Source of the DNA: Bacteroidaceae bacterium
Lineage (GTDB): Bacteria > Bacteroidota > Bacteroidia > Bacteroidales > Bacteroidaceae
Length of the DNA stretch: 64,000 nt
Direction: 5' to 3'
Assembly (NCBI GenBank): GCA_017633615.1
Contig: JAGBPB010000114.1
Location: 1-64,000, forward strand
The first letter of the stretch is position 1. Each line of letters begins with the position of its first letter. Below the pieces are notes generated by a model. That model made no database searches, was not told the DNA's origin, and saw nothing but the letters and a program-made list of their open reading frames with translations. Shown here one piece after another: positions 34,102-43,844 of this stretch. A program made the translations under genes and the position numbers.

Positions 34102-35238
34102 TTATTCTCTAAAGAAGAGGAGTACTGGATTGGAGTCCGCGGTAATGGTGGGGAATAGGGATTTTAAGCGCTCGCTGTCCTGAATCATGCCTGCGTCATA
34201 GAACCCCACCAGGGTGCCGTTGTAACAGCCTACCAGGTACGGGAAAGGCTCCTTGATCGCTTTCAGCTGATTGAACTCACTGGTGTAAACGTACATGCGG
34301 TATGTAGTCCAAGTGCTCTTATCAACAAATACCATCATCAGGTTGGCACCATAGTTGGTATTCACAAAATAGAGGAACCGGGGAGTTTCCAGATATCCGC
34401 ATTTGGTGTATTCCTTTTCCGGGTTTGAGTAGACTTTGTCATTATGCCTCATCTCATCGGGAATGACAATATCAGTAGTCATGCGGCAGGTCACTGATAT
34501 AGTATCGGCCGAGTAATGATAGAACTTGTCATTATCCTCAATCCCCATAAAACCTATCACACCGTTACCAATGTGATTAAGATAGGGGTTATTGATGCTT
34601 ACGTGTGCAAATTCCGGGTCAAATTCAACCAACTGTTTAAGGAACTTGCCTTCAGAATCCGTACGCCAGAGACCCCGGCGGTAATCCTTGACGGAGTATT
34701 TTATAGGATTGCAAAAGAGCAGGTCGCCATTGGGCAGAACCGCAAAATCTGTTACGTAATCCTCTATATCCACCTGGCGTTTCAGATTGCCTTCAAAATC
34801 ATATATGAAAACTCTGTTAGCATGGTCATCCAGGATATAGAGTTCATTCTTTTCAGGGAGAATATCAAAACGTCCTATCCGCCTGTAGTTTCCGTAACCC
34901 TTTCCCTGACGGTCAAAACGGCTCAGGAACTTACCGCTACTGTTGAACAGGAACAGTCTGTCAGCAGAACGGACTATAATGGTATCACCGAATGACACCA
35001 CTTCATCAACAGAAGGAATAATGCTTTCAATCCCGGCATTATCAAGATACACAGTATCCACGCGTGCAAACATGCTGGACATGATAGGATACTCCGTTGG
35101 CTCATCATGAAGAAGCGGAGCATATATCTCATGCAAGCATTCGGTGCAGACCTTCTTACCTCCCTTGCAACCGGGCAGAATGAAAAGGACAAGCATGAAT
35201 GAGCACAACCTCATTACATTTTTAAGGTTTGACTGCAT
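34102..35238 (-). CDS. 6-bladed beta-propeller lipoprotein
   Basis: 378 residues. A lipoprotein signal ends at LPGCKGG (Cys24). Repeated blades (RFDRQGKGYGNYRRIGRFDIL, LYILDDHANRVFIYDFEGNLKRQ cut short here) are typical of the Bacteroidota 6-bladed propeller family (DUF5128-like), surface or periplasmic proteins of unknown ligand. The gene is convergent with the polyferredoxin gene, abutting its stop. It has its own promoter at 35261-35294. A second member of the family is at 61286-62449. Confidence 0.8.
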   Translation of the reverse strand: MQSNLKNVMRLCSFMLVLFILPGCKGGKKVCTECLHEIYAPLLHDEPTEYPIMSSMFARVDTVYLDNAGIESIIPSVDEVVSFGDTIIVRSADRLFLFNSSGKFLSRFDRQGKGYGNYRRIGRFDILPEKNELYILDDHANRVFIYDFEGNLKRQVDIEDYVTDFAVLPNGDLLFCNPIKYSVKDYRRGLWRTDSEGKFLKQLVEFDPEFAHVSINNPYLNHIGNGVIGFMGIEDNDKFYHYSADTISVTCRMTTDIVIPDEMRHNDKVYSNPEKEYTKCGYLETPRFLYFVNTNYGANLMMVFVDKSTWTTYRMYVYTSEFNQLKAIKEPFPYLVGCYNGTLVGFYDAGMIQDSERLKSLFPTITADSNPVLLFFRE

Positions 35239-35260
35239 ACCTTTGTTCGTTACGCGGTAG

Positions 35261-35294
35261 CAAAGTTACATAACCATACGCAATAATTAACAAA
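35261..35294 (-). promoter_or_regulatory. Promoter of the propeller lipoprotein gene
   Basis: Minus-strand TTTG (35291-35294) and TAACTTTG (35261-35268) are 22 bp apart, matching the Bacteroides consensus, with the start codon 22 bp downstream. Confidence 0.65.
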
Positions 35295-35300
35295 TTTTTT

Positions 35301-35332
35301 CAAAAAAAGAGCCGATTCTTCTCAGAACCGGC
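35301..35332 (-). terminator. Intrinsic terminator of the MFS gene
   Basis: On the minus strand GCCGGTTCT-GAGA-AGAATCGGC (one G-T pair) is followed by TCTTTTTTTG. It lies 25 bp after the symporter stop codon. Confidence 0.85.
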
Positions 35333-35356
35333 CCCTTTGTGTATTGGAGAAAATGA

Positions 35357-36757
35357 TTATTTCTTGGCATTATGCCTAGCCTCAATCTCCTGGTTCATCT
35401 CATCCAGTCTCTCGTCAGTAAGAGGATACTTGAATACCAGATATCCGACAACTACAAGAAGAACAGCAGGAATGATGGTTGTAAAGATAAGGATTGCATT
35501 CTGTACAGTGGGATTATAATCACTCAGGTGAGTATAATAAGCATTTACCGGTGCGCTGATAAATGATGCCAGGAACACAACGATAAAGATGCTCAGTACC
35601 AGCTGCAGGCACTTGTTTGCCTTGAACTCCTGCCACATTTCACCAAATGAAACAGGCTTTTCAGGAGTGGTGGTAATGTTCTCCTTGCTGCCCATGAAGC
35701 AGAGTGTAAGCAAAACAAAACCTACTATTGCAAAGATGCATGTTACAGTGAACCATGCCTTAGGATCTGTAGGCAGTGCTGACTCCTCGCTGGCCAGGTT
35801 GAAACCGATCAGACCCATGACCCAAGGAGTGATGAAACCGGCAAGAGAGAAACCTGCCTTGAAAGCAACACCGGCCAGAGCGTTAACGGTAGCGGCAGGA
35901 CGGTTTCCGGTACGATACTCGGCATCAGTGATTACTTCAGGAACCAGCGCCCACATAAGTGAACCTACCAGCAGACCCACACCGGTCAGAACCTTGGCAC
36001 CCTGAACGATTATATTGCAATTCTGAACATCAAAGAACTTACCGATGATGAACAGTGTGATGAATCCTACAAGACCTACACAGAGAAGCAGGTAATAAAG
36101 TCCCTTCTTTCCGAACAGTTTCTTTAAAACCGGGAGTAAAGGCAGGATGATGAATGCAGGAATTGTACCGATTGCCATAAATACAGCCTGATTCCAGTCA
36201 ACAGCAATACCCACGCACATTGCAAGTCCGATGGGGAAGCCGGCCTGAACTACGATCTGACCGATGTTGGCGCAAACCATACGGGTTGAAGTAAGGATAA
36301 GAACCTCATCGTTGTCACGGGTCATAGAGGCCATGATAGAGCCGTAAGGAATATTCACTACTGAGTAGATCATGCTGAGCAGGGTGTAGCTGACGGTAGC
36401 GTAGACAATCTTCCAAGTCATAGCCCAAGTAGCTACTGTGGGGAGCATCAGGAAGCATGCTGCAACAGTAAGAGGAATACCGCCATAAAGAAGGTATGTA
36501 CGATACTTTCCTAATTTAGGATTGTGGTTATCAATGTATTTTCCAACTACGGGACTCCAGAAACAGTCCAAAAGTCTTACTGCAAGAATAAGTCCGCTTA
36601 CAAATCCGGGATTGATTTTGAGAACCGTACACAAGTACAGCATCAAGAAACATGCAACAGTCTGGAAAATCAGATTCTGAGCAAGGTCACCTGAACCGAA
36701 ACCGATTCTCTGGCCCCAACTCAGTTTGTAATAACCGTTTTTTACTTCGTTTGCCAT
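35357..36757 (-). CDS. MFS sugar:cation symporter (GPH/MelB family)
   Basis: 466 residues from the ATG at 36757; the upstream in-frame extension falls in AT-rich leader and lacks homology-like sequence. Twelve membrane helices. Family marks include GFGSGDLAQNLIF at the N-terminus, RLLDCFWSPVVGKYIDN (cation-site Asp and loop 2-3 motif) and NIPYGSIMASMTRD. GPH symporters import glycosides, pentosides or uronides with H+ or Na+. No glycoside hydrolase gene is adjacent, so the substrate cannot be named. A terminator follows; the S41 protease gene is 94 bp upstream. Confidence 0.9.
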   Translation of the reverse strand: MANEVKNGYYKLSWGQRIGFGSGDLAQNLIFQTVACFLMLYLCTVLKINPGFVSGLILAVRLLDCFWSPVVGKYIDNHNPKLGKYRTYLLYGGIPLTVAACFLMLPTVATWAMTWKIVYATVSYTLLSMIYSVVNIPYGSIMASMTRDNDEVLILTSTRMVCANIGQIVVQAGFPIGLAMCVGIAVDWNQAVFMAIGTIPAFIILPLLPVLKKLFGKKGLYYLLLCVGLVGFITLFIIGKFFDVQNCNIIVQGAKVLTGVGLLVGSLMWALVPEVITDAEYRTGNRPAATVNALAGVAFKAGFSLAGFITPWVMGLIGFNLASEESALPTDPKAWFTVTCIFAIVGFVLLTLCFMGSKENITTTPEKPVSFGEMWQEFKANKCLQLVLSIFIVVFLASFISAPVNAYYTHLSDYNPTVQNAILIFTTIIPAVLLVVVGYLVFKYPLTDERLDEMNQEIEARHNAKK

Positions 36758-36851
36758 AAATAAGTATTTATTGATTAATAATTTTGGTTTATCGTTTTTT
36801 GAGTTCACAAACTTACACAAAAAATCGGTTTTTCATGTAAGTAAGCTCCAT

Positions 36852-38501
36852 TTATTGCCCTGTCTCCATATACTTGACCGCCCTCTGTATGGTCTCGTCC
36901 AGCTCCTGGATTACCTGATAATAGGCATTCATACCCCAGATAAGACGGGCTATTGAAGCCTTTAGCTGGGCCTTGTATATGGTTAGACACGCCTGATACT
37001 GCTCTTCATCAAACTCTACACCGGCATCCTGGGCCTTGCTCTGGAACAGGCGCAAGACATCTGTGCCTATCTCATAGCCTCTGTTGAACTCCTCAAAAGT
37101 CCTGAACCGGCGCTGGAGCATACGGCGGTTGCGCTCGGTATATTGCATGGCCGTGTTCAGCACCACGTTCTTGGCGGTTACGTTGCGGTAATACTGGTTG
37201 GTACGTGTGGTGTCAAGCGGAACAAAGATATCAGGCATGATACCACCGCCTCCATATACGGTACGGTGTCTTATCTTGGTGCTGTACTTGAGCGAATCCG
37301 GGAAATGGATACTGTCAGGATTGGTCAGTTCACCGTGATGCAGACGATCCATGATATCATCACCATAATCCACATCTTTGCCGTACGGTTTCTGGATGCA
37401 ACGGCCCACGGGTGTATAATACTTGGCAACAGTAAGGCGTATCAGAGAACCGTCATGAAACTCAATAGGACGCTGCACCAGACCCTTGCCGAATGAGCGG
37501 CGACCTATTATGGTACCGCGGTCCCAATCCTGTACCGCACCCGATACAATCTCACTGGCTGATGCTGAATACTCATCTATGAGCACCACCAGCTGGCCTT
37601 CACGGAAACGGCCGCGGCCATCGGCCATATATCCGCTCTTGGGTGAACGCCGTCCTTCTGTATAGACCACCATCTGGTCACGACCCAGGAACTCATTTGC
37701 TATGCCTACCGCAGCCATGAGCAGACCGCCTCCGTTACCCTGCAGGTCAAGAATAAGTGAGCGGGCGCCCTGCATGCGCAGGTCAGAGAGCTTGGTTTCA
37801 AACTCATCAACCGTAGTGGCGCCGAAGCTGGAAATCTTGATATAGCCCACACCAGGCCTGATTATGTAAGCGGCATCGACAGTGTTTACGGGAATCTTGT
37901 CACGCACCACAATAAAGTGCAGCAACTCATTAACGCCGCGACGGCTGATACCCAGATCTACCTTGGTTCCCTTGGGGCCGCGCAGACGTTTCATGATTGA
38001 CTCCTGTGACATCTTAACGCCGGCTATGGCTGTATCATTCACGGTCACTATGCGGTCACCGGCCATAATACCCACCTTCTCTGACGGACCGTCAGGGATA
38101 GGCTGGACTATGAAGAGTGTATCCTCAACCATATTGAACTGCACGCCAATGCCTTCAAATGAACCCATCAGGGTTTCACTTGTCTTGTCGTTCTCCTCAG
38201 GCGTAAGGTAAGTGGAGTGCGGATCAAGTTCCTCAAGCATACCTTTGATGGCCTGTTCAACTATCTTCTTTTCATCTACCTCCTCTACATAAAGAGCTGA
38301 GATAGCGCCCTCCGCCACAAGCAGTTTCTGCAGCTCAGCATCTATTGCGGTAGCCTGGGGCTGCATCTGGGGCTGAGGCTGGCGCGGAATCTGAGGCTGG
38401 GCCTGGCGCTGCGGTTGCGGCTGCACTATGCCCCTGCCCGGCTGAGCCGTAAGCATAAGCGGCATGATAAGCAAAGCAAGTAGTATATGTATCCTTTTCA
38501 T
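36852..38501 (-). CDS. S41 family C-terminal processing peptidase
   Basis: 549 residues. A signal peptide (ILLALLIMPLMLTAQ) is followed by a low-complexity Gln/Pro-rich stretch (about residues 20-50), a PDZ domain (GIMAGDRIVTVND) and the S41 catalytic core with the Ser in DEYSASASEIVSG and the Lys in RRSFGKGLVQ. The C-terminal 130 residues are helical. Such proteases trim or degrade exported proteins in the periplasm. It lies 5 bp after coaD and ends the operon headed by the BlaI-like gene. Confidence 0.93.
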   Translation of the reverse strand: MKRIHILLALLIMPLMLTAQPGRGIVQPQPQRQAQPQIPRQPQPQMQPQATAIDAELQKLLVAEGAISALYVEEVDEKKIVEQAIKGMLEELDPHSTYLTPEENDKTSETLMGSFEGIGVQFNMVEDTLFIVQPIPDGPSEKVGIMAGDRIVTVNDTAIAGVKMSQESIMKRLRGPKGTKVDLGISRRGVNELLHFIVVRDKIPVNTVDAAYIIRPGVGYIKISSFGATTVDEFETKLSDLRMQGARSLILDLQGNGGGLLMAAVGIANEFLGRDQMVVYTEGRRSPKSGYMADGRGRFREGQLVVLIDEYSASASEIVSGAVQDWDRGTIIGRRSFGKGLVQRPIEFHDGSLIRLTVAKYYTPVGRCIQKPYGKDVDYGDDIMDRLHHGELTNPDSIHFPDSLKYSTKIRHRTVYGGGGIMPDIFVPLDTTRTNQYYRNVTAKNVVLNTAMQYTERNRRMLQRRFRTFEEFNRGYEIGTDVLRLFQSKAQDAGVEFDEEQYQACLTIYKAQLKASIARLIWGMNAYYQVIQELDETIQRAVKYMETGQ

Positions 38502-38506
38502 ATTAT

Positions 38507-38962
38507 TCAGAGATATTGTTTGAATGTATCTATCATCAACTCATCGGCATTACGTCCAAATGAGATAAGCTCACGCACCAGGCTGCTGCTCACGTGCTGG
38601 ACGGCGGGACTTGAGACCAACAGAACTGTCTCAACACCCTCAATTGAACGGTTAATGTCCGCCAGATTGCGTTCCTTGTCATAATCCGTAACGGAACGGA
38701 TGCCACGAAGTATGGCGTCACACCCGTTTTCACGAACTGCATCAACCGTAAGGCCCTTATACTCTATTACGCTGATACGGGAGTAGCCTTTATAGTAGTT
38801 ACGGATAGCCTCCATACGCTGTTCACTGCTGAACAGAGGCTTTTTCTCTTCATTGATGCCCACGGCTATCACCACCTCGCAACCAAGATTGAGGGCACGC
38901 TCCACAAGGTCTGCATGTCCTATCGTGAAGGGGTCAAATGACCCTGGAAAAAACAGTTTCAT
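38507..38962 (-). CDS. coaD: Phosphopantetheine adenylyltransferase
   Basis: 151 residues from the ATG at 38962, where the family starts (MKLFFPGSFDPFTIGH); longer in-frame starts would overlap parE. It transfers AMP to 4'-phosphopantetheine in coenzyme A synthesis. The nucleotidyltransferase motif is TIGH, and the second signature is HVSSSLVREL. Length is normal. The gene lies 16 bp after parE and 5 bp before the S41 protease gene. Confidence 0.96.
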   Translation of the reverse strand: MKLFFPGSFDPFTIGHADLVERALNLGCEVVIAVGINEEKKPLFSSEQRMEAIRNYYKGYSRISVIEYKGLTVDAVRENGCDAILRGIRSVTDYDKERNLADINRSIEGVETVLLVSSPAVQHVSSSLVRELISFGRNADELMIDTFKQYL

Positions 38963-38978
38963 AATTCCTTTTTTCTGA

Positions 38979-40937
38979 TTAGAATTTCTCTCCCTCATCC
39001 TCTTCAACCCTGTCCTCCTCTACAACCAGATTGTCTATGATGAAGTTCTGACGCTCCATGGTGTTCTTGCCCATATAGAATGAGAGAAGGTCATCCACGG
39101 CATCGGTCTTTCTCAGGGTTACCATCTCCAGTCGCATATCGGGGCCGATAAAGTTCTTGAACTCATCGGGCGATATCTCACCAAGTCCTTTGAATCGGGT
39201 TATCTCCGGATTGGGTGAAAGTTTCTCTATGGCCTGGCGGCGTTCCTCATCACTATAACAATAGATGGTCTCAAACTCTCCCTTCTCTGTCACAACACCG
39301 TCCACATGTCCGGCCGGACCTTTCTTTTTCTTGCGCTTGTTACGTACGCGGAACAGCGGAGTCTGCAGGATATAGACATGTCCCTTCCTTATCAGCTCAG
39401 GGAAGAACTGCAGGAAAAAGGTTATCATAAGCAGACGTATGTGCATGCCGTCCACATCAGCATCAGTTGCAACGATTATCTTGTTGTAACGCAGGTCATC
39501 AAGCCCCTCCTCTATATTCAGGGCTGCCTGCAGCAGGTTGAACTCCTCATTCTCATAGACCACCTTCTTGGTCAGACCGTAACAGTTCAGAGGCTTACCG
39601 CGCAGACTGAATACAGCCTGGGTGTTAACATCACGGCTCTTGGTTATGGAGCCGCTGGCTGAATCACCCTCAGTAATGAAGATACAGCTCTCCTCCTGAC
39701 GGTCACCGCGGGCATCGTTCAGATGAATGCGGCAGTCGGCCAGTTTGCGGTTGTGCAGGTTAGCTTTCTTGGCACGCTCACGTGCCTGCTTTGTTATGCC
39801 GGCTATCTCCTTGCGCTCCTTCTCTGACTCCAGTATCTTCTTGAGAATGACATCGGCCACCTCAGGCTCCTTGTGCAGCAAGTCATCAACCTCCTTCTTT
39901 ATGAAATCACCCACAAACTTGTTGAGTGACACACCACCACCCGGGCTCATGGTGGTAGAGCCCAGTTTGATCTTGGTCTGACTCTCAAATACCGGCTCCT
40001 CAACATTTACCGCAATTGCCGCCACCAGGCCGTTACGTACATCGCCTGACTCAAAGTTCTTGCCGTAGAACTCCTTGATGGTACGGGCTATGTGCTCCTT
40101 GAATGCGCTCTGATGTGTTCCGCCCTGTGATGTGTACTGACCGTTTACGAATGAGTAATACTCCTCACCATACTGGTTGGTATGGGTAAAGGCTATCTCA
40201 ATGTCAGTGCCCTGCAGATGGATTATGGGATAGAGACTCTGTGCGCTCATGCGCTCGCCCAGCAGGTCCTCAAGTCCGTTACGCGACATGAAACGCTGGC
40301 CGTTGTACATTATGGTAAGGCCGGTGTTCAGGTAGGTATAGTTGCGCAGCATGGTCTCTATTATGGCCGGGCGAAACTGGTAGCCTGTAAACAGCTGGAC
40401 ATCCGGCTCAAATGTAACCTGGGTTCCGTGTTCATCGGCACTGGGAACAGTCTCATCTGACTGCAGCTTGCCGCGCTCAAAACGGAGTGTGCGCACCTGA
40501 CCGTCACGCCAGCTGCTCACCTCAAAGTACAGACTTAGAGCGTTTACAGCCTTAAGACCCACACCGTTCAGACCAACGCTCTTCTTGAACGCCTTGCTGT
40601 CAAACTTACCGCCGGTATTAAGCATACTCACCGCCTCCACGAGCTTGCCCTGAGGGATACCGCGACCGTAGTCGCGCACAGACACGCGGCCCATATCGGT
40701 CAATTCTATGTCGATGCGCTTGCCCGTATTCATACGGAACTCATCCACACTGTTGTCAATAATCTCCTTGAGCAGCACGTAGATTCCGTCATCAGCCTGC
40801 GATCCGTCACCCAGTTTGCCAATGTACATACCTGGACGGTTACGGATATGCTCCATATCGTCCATGTGAACTATATTGTCCTCATTGTACTGCACTACGG
40901 GCGGTCTCTCATCAAATAATTGGTCTGTCTCTGCCAT
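38979..40937 (-). CDS. parE: DNA topoisomerase IV subunit B
   Basis: 652 residues, the length of ParE rather than the longer GyrB. The GHKL ATPase has [18 protein letters not shown] and [14 protein letters not shown]; the TOPRIM region has [12 protein letters not shown] and [13 protein letters not shown]. The protein decatenates replicated chromosomes with ParC, whose gene is not in the window. It lies 20 bp after the acetyltransferase gene in a mixed operon with coaD. Confidence 0.92.
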   Translation of the reverse strand: MAETDQLFDERPPVVQYNEDNIVHMDDMEHIRNRPGMYIGKLGDGSQADDGIYVLLKEIIDNSVDEFRMNTGKRIDIELTDMGRVSVRDYGRGIPQGKLVEAVSMLNTGGKFDSKAFKKSVGLNGVGLKAVNALSLYFEVSSWRDGQVRTLRFERGKLQSDETVPSADEHGTQVTFEPDVQLFTGYQFRPAIIETMLRNYTYLNTGLTIMYNGQRFMSRNGLEDLLGERMSAQSLYPIIHLQGTDIEIAFTHTNQYGEEYYSFVNGQYTSQGGTHQSAFKEHIARTIKEFYGKNFESGDVRNGLVAAIAVNVEEPVFESQTKIKLGSTTMSPGGGVSLNKFVGDFIKKEVDDLLHKEPEVADVILKKILESEKERKEIAGITKQARERAKKANLHNRKLADCRIHLNDARGDRQEESCIFITEGDSASGSITKSRDVNTQAVFSLRGKPLNCYGLTKKVVYENEEFNLLQAALNIEEGLDDLRYNKIIVATDADVDGMHIRLLMITFFLQFFPELIRKGHVYILQTPLFRVRNKRKKKKGPAGHVDGVVTEKGEFETIYCYSDEERRQAIEKLSPNPEITRFKGLGEISPDEFKNFIGPDMRLEMVTLRKTDAVDDLLSFYMGKNTMERQNFIIDNLVVEEDRVEEDEGEKF

Positions 40938-40957
40938 ATATCGTTATTGTTTCTTAT

Positions 40958-42100
40958 TCAAATCGTCTTGTAAAACACAGCCCTGCGTCTCACTATCTCC
41001 ACGCCCTTAAAGTAAGACCACTGTGACTGCACCTTGTTGTTGGTCTCCAGTTCCGGGTTGGTCTCACCGAGAGTGTATCCCAGGCCCGTAGCCGATCCGG
41101 TAAGCACCCCGAAAGGGATTGCACTGACGCCCTTGTTCTGATACTCAGGTTTGACTGCAACAAAGAGCATCTCAAGCACATGTGAGTGTTTTACCTTAAG
41201 GGCTTTCACTATGTGCCACCACCCGAACGGGAAAAGACGCCCCTGAGCCTTATGCAGGGCCTCTGCTATTGAAGGCATGGTAAGAGCAGCTGCCACCAGT
41301 TCATCATTCTTGTCCAGCACAAAAACCGCAAGCCTCTTGTCAAGCAACGGCAGATAGCGCTTTACAAAATCATCAATCTGCCTGTCTGAGAATGCAGAAT
41401 ATCCGTACAGAGGAGCATAGCACTCATTTACCAGCCGGAACAACTTGTAGGCATACTTCTTGGCCTCAGCCGTCTTGCTGTGGTCCAGACGGGCCAGATG
41501 CAGATCATATCTGTCCATCACTATCTTGCCTAGACGGGCCATCTTTTCCGGCACGTCATTGTAAGGGATATTACGTTCCACCCATTTGGCCGATGCCTCA
41601 AACCCCATCTTTAGCATGTGCTCCGGGTAATACGGATAATTGTAGATGGTGGCCATTGTGCCCATACGGTCAAAACCCTCAGTAAGCATACCCTCCGGAT
41701 CAAAATCAGTAAACCCGAAAGGACCTTCCAGGCGGTTCATACCGCGCTCACGGCCCCATGCTGCCACAGCATCCAGCATTGCCTCAGTCACCTCTATGTC
41801 ATCAATGAAATCTATCCATCCGAACCTTACCGTCTTCACCCCCCATACATCATTTGCCTTATGGTTGATGATGGCTGCCACGCGCCCAACCGTCTTTCCG
41901 TCCTTAAGAGCCAGGAACGGCTGCGCCTCACAGAACTCAAAAGCGGCGTTCCGGGATGGTGTGAATGAGTTTATGGTATCCCTTATAAGGTCCGGTACAG
42001 CATACGGATTACCCTTATACAGATGGACGTTGAACCGGGCAAACCTGCGCAATTGACTGCGGGTTTTGACCGGTTCAACAGATATATTATTGACTGACAT
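40958..42100 (-). CDS. GNAT-like N-acetyltransferase family protein
   Basis: 380 residues, cytoplasmic. The C-terminal part carries a GNAT-type fold: LEMLFVAVKPEYQNKGVSAIPF resembles the acetyl-CoA motif A (Q-x-x-G-x), and the ending SQWSYFKGVEIVRRRAVFYKT is conserved in a Bacteroidota family whose substrate is unknown. The central segment RLEGPFGFTDFDPEGML is also characteristic. It is placed between the BlaI-like regulator (91 bp upstream) and parE. Function beyond the fold is not known. Confidence 0.75.
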   Translation of the reverse strand: MSVNNISVEPVKTRSQLRRFARFNVHLYKGNPYAVPDLIRDTINSFTPSRNAAFEFCEAQPFLALKDGKTVGRVAAIINHKANDVWGVKTVRFGWIDFIDDIEVTEAMLDAVAAWGRERGMNRLEGPFGFTDFDPEGMLTEGFDRMGTMATIYNYPYYPEHMLKMGFEASAKWVERNIPYNDVPEKMARLGKIVMDRYDLHLARLDHSKTAEAKKYAYKLFRLVNECYAPLYGYSAFSDRQIDDFVKRYLPLLDKRLAVFVLDKNDELVAAALTMPSIAEALHKAQGRLFPFGWWHIVKALKVKHSHVLEMLFVAVKPEYQNKGVSAIPFGVLTGSATGLGYTLGETNPELETNNKVQSQWSYFKGVEIVRRRAVFYKTI

Positions 42101-42191
42101 CTTATCCTCCTGAATTCAATTCAGCGAAGATAACAAAAATTACCGCAGGCAGTTTCATCACTGCTGCTAAAGTTATTAACGGATTGGCTTG

Positions 42192-42551
42192 TTATTTGCC
42201 TTTTTCTATCTGCTCAATGAGTCCCTTAAGCTCTTCAACAGATATTTTCTCCTCCTGAACCAGAGCTGATACGGCACTAAGATAGGAATTGTTGAAACAC
42301 TTGCCGATAAGAGATGCAACAGACATATCATTATACTCCTTGCGGCTCATGAGCGGGTAATACTTAAAAGATCCGCTGAATGAGTCATGGCTCAGATATC
42401 CGTTTGACTCAAGCGTACGGACTTGGGTGGACAAGGTGTTAAAATGAGGCTTGGGATCAACATACAGATCCTGCAGTTCCTTGACGAACAGCGGTCCCTT
42501 ATCCCAGAACCAGTTCATGATAATCTCCTCTTTCTTGGTGAGTCTCTTCAT
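42192..42551 (-). CDS. BlaI/MecI/CopY family transcriptional regulator
   Basis: 119 residues: an N-terminal winged helix (KKEEIIMNWFWDKGPLFVKEL, recognition helix FNTLSTQVRTLESNGYL) and a C-terminal helical dimerisation part. This is the BlaI fold, which in other bacteria represses beta-lactamase genes and is inactivated by a BlaR1 sensor protease. No BlaR1/M56 gene is adjacent here, so it is an orphan. Palindromic sites touching its start codon and upstream of its promoter suggest autoregulation. It heads the acetyltransferase-parE-coaD-S41 cluster. Confidence 0.88.
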   Translation of the reverse strand: MKRLTKKEEIIMNWFWDKGPLFVKELQDLYVDPKPHFNTLSTQVRTLESNGYLSHDSFSGSFKYYPLMSRKEYNDMSVASLIGKCFNNSYLSAVSALVQEEKISVEELKGLIEQIEKGK

Positions 42552-42552
42552 A

Positions 42553-42626
42553 TTACAACGATTGTAAGTTTTCTTGCAAACATAATAACCATTTCGGCTG
42601 CAAAATTAAAACGAAAAACAATCGTT
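42553..42626 (-). promoter_or_regulatory. Promoter and paired operators of the BlaI-like gene
   Basis: TTACAACGATTGTAA (42553-42567) is a perfect inverted repeat (TTACAA/TTGTAA) immediately before the start codon, and ACAATCGTT at 42618-42626 repeats nine bases of it in the opposite orientation. Between them, minus-strand TATGTTTG (42577-42584) is a consensus -7 box. The TACA..TGTA pattern is like BlaI/MecI operators. Autorepression is inferred. Confidence 0.65.
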
Positions 42627-42669
42627 TCAAAGTGAATTAACTAAAATATTTCGTGAAAAACCTTAAAAA

Positions 42670-42696
42670 CAAAAAAAATCCATTCGTTGAGAATGG
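42670..42696 (-). terminator. Intrinsic terminator of tRNA-Met
   Basis: Minus-strand CCATTC-TCAAC-GAATGG followed by ATTTTTTTTG, starting 5 nt after the tRNA 3' end. Confidence 0.85.
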
Positions 42697-42700
42697 ATTG

Positions 42701-42774
42701 TGGGCCATCTAGGGCTTGAACCTAGGACCTCCAGATTATGAGTCTGTTGCTCTAACCAACTGAGCTAAAAGCCC
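42701..42774 (-). tRNA. tRNA with CAT anticodon (tRNA-Met, elongator type)
   Basis: Minus-strand cloverleaf of 74 nt: acceptor GGGCTTT with ATGGCCC (one T-T mismatch and one T-G pair), D-arm AGCTCAGTTGGTTAGAGC, anticodon loop CTCATAA, T-arm CTAGG-TTCAAGC-CCTAG, discriminator A, no encoded CCA. The CAT anticodon also occurs in tRNA-Ile2 (lysidine-modified) and initiator tRNA; the paired first acceptor base argues against initiator, but Met versus Ile2 is not proven. Confidence 0.85.
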
Positions 42775-42817
42775 GGAGAAAGAATTACAGCCCTCAGGCT
42801 GATCATTCATTCGGGTG

Positions 42818-42848
42818 CAAAAGTACTCCATTAACCCGAATTAGCAAA
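42818..42848 (-). promoter_or_regulatory. Promoter of tRNA-Met
   Basis: Minus-strand TTTG (42845-42848) and TACTTTTG (42818-42825) are 19 bp apart. The GGGTGCAAA context equals that of the tRNA-Lys promoter. Confidence 0.75.
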
Positions 42849-42869
42849 GTTTTGAAGCAAAAAATTCCT

Positions 42870-42896
42870 TTTGCCCGCGTATCTTGATTACTTTTG
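42870..42896 (+). promoter_or_regulatory. Promoter of ribF
   Basis: TTTG (42870-42873) and TACTTTTG (42889-42896) fit the consensus (15-bp spacer). The box lies 25 bp before the ATG at 42922 and rules out a TTG start at 42871. Confidence 0.6.
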
Positions 42897-42921
42897 TATC
42901 CTGAACGATTTATCAGACTCC

Positions 42922-43839
42922 ATGACCATACCCCAACCCGAAAGCGGGAAATACGCTGCAACGATAGGATTCTTTGACGGAGTCCACCGCGGACATGTGC
43001 AGTTACTGGACCACCTTAAGGATATTACACGTGAACGTGGTCTCAAGAGTATGGCCGTTACCTTTGTGGAACATCCTCGTCAGATTCTGCAGTCAGACTA
43101 CCGCCCCAGACTTCTTCTTGACCCGGACAGCAAGATAAGTAAGATAAGCAGTACCGGCATTGACCTGTGCCTGCCGCTGCACTTCACATCAGAGCTTGCC
43201 CAGATGGATGCCCGCAGTTTCATGCAATCATTCCTGCAGGGAAAACTTAACGTCACAACCCTGCTGGTAGGACATGATCACCATTTCGGTCATGAGAAAG
43301 GCACTACAATAACTGACTACCGCCGCATAGGTGATGAAATAGGCATTGAAGTAATAGGTTCCACCGCCCTTTTGTATGAAGGCATTCCCATAAGCAGTTC
43401 CAGAATACGTCGTGAACTCTCCGCCGGAAATATTAAGGATGCCAATGAAATGCTCGGCTACCGGTACTCAATAAGCGGAACAGTCATTCACGGCCTGCAG
43501 AACGGGCGTAAGATGGGATTCCCCACTGCGAACCTGGGGCCTTACTGCGAGTTCATGCAGATTCCTGCCGACGGCGTCTACTCCGCATTTGCAACTGTTG
43601 ACAGCGAGACCTGGCCAGCAATGGTCAACATAGGCTACCGACCCACGTTTGAGGGTAAGGCACGCACTATTGAGGCCCACCTGCTGGGATTTGACCGTGA
43701 CATCTATTTCCACCCTCTAACACTCGAGTTTGTGGATTACATCAGGGCTGAACGCAGATTCAGTTCTCCCCAGGAACTGGCAGCACAACTGGAGGCCGAC
43801 CGCAACAGAATAATGGAAACAATTAATCGTAAAAAATAA
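42922..43839 (+). CDS. ribF: Bifunctional riboflavin kinase/FAD synthetase
   Basis: 305 residues from the ATG at 42922. It phosphorylates riboflavin to FMN and adenylylates FMN to FAD. The N-terminal nucleotidyltransferase domain has IGFFDGVHRGH and the ISSSRIRREL signature; the C-terminal riboflavin kinase domain has GRKMGFPTANL and PADGVYSAFA. Both active sites are present. Its own promoter is at 42870-42896. The CPBP gene follows 5 bp later. Confidence 0.95.
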   Translation: MTIPQPESGKYAATIGFFDGVHRGHVQLLDHLKDITRERGLKSMAVTFVEHPRQILQSDYRPRLLLDPDSKISKISSTGIDLCLPLHFTSELAQMDARSFMQSFLQGKLNVTTLLVGHDHHFGHEKGTTITDYRRIGDEIGIEVIGSTALLYEGIPISSSRIRRELSAGNIKDANEMLGYRYSISGTVIHGLQNGRKMGFPTANLGPYCEFMQIPADGVYSAFATVDSETWPAMVNIGYRPTFEGKARTIEAHLLGFDRDIYFHPLTLEFVDYIRAERRFSSPQELAAQLEADRNRIMETINRKK

Positions 43840-43844
43840 AGAAT

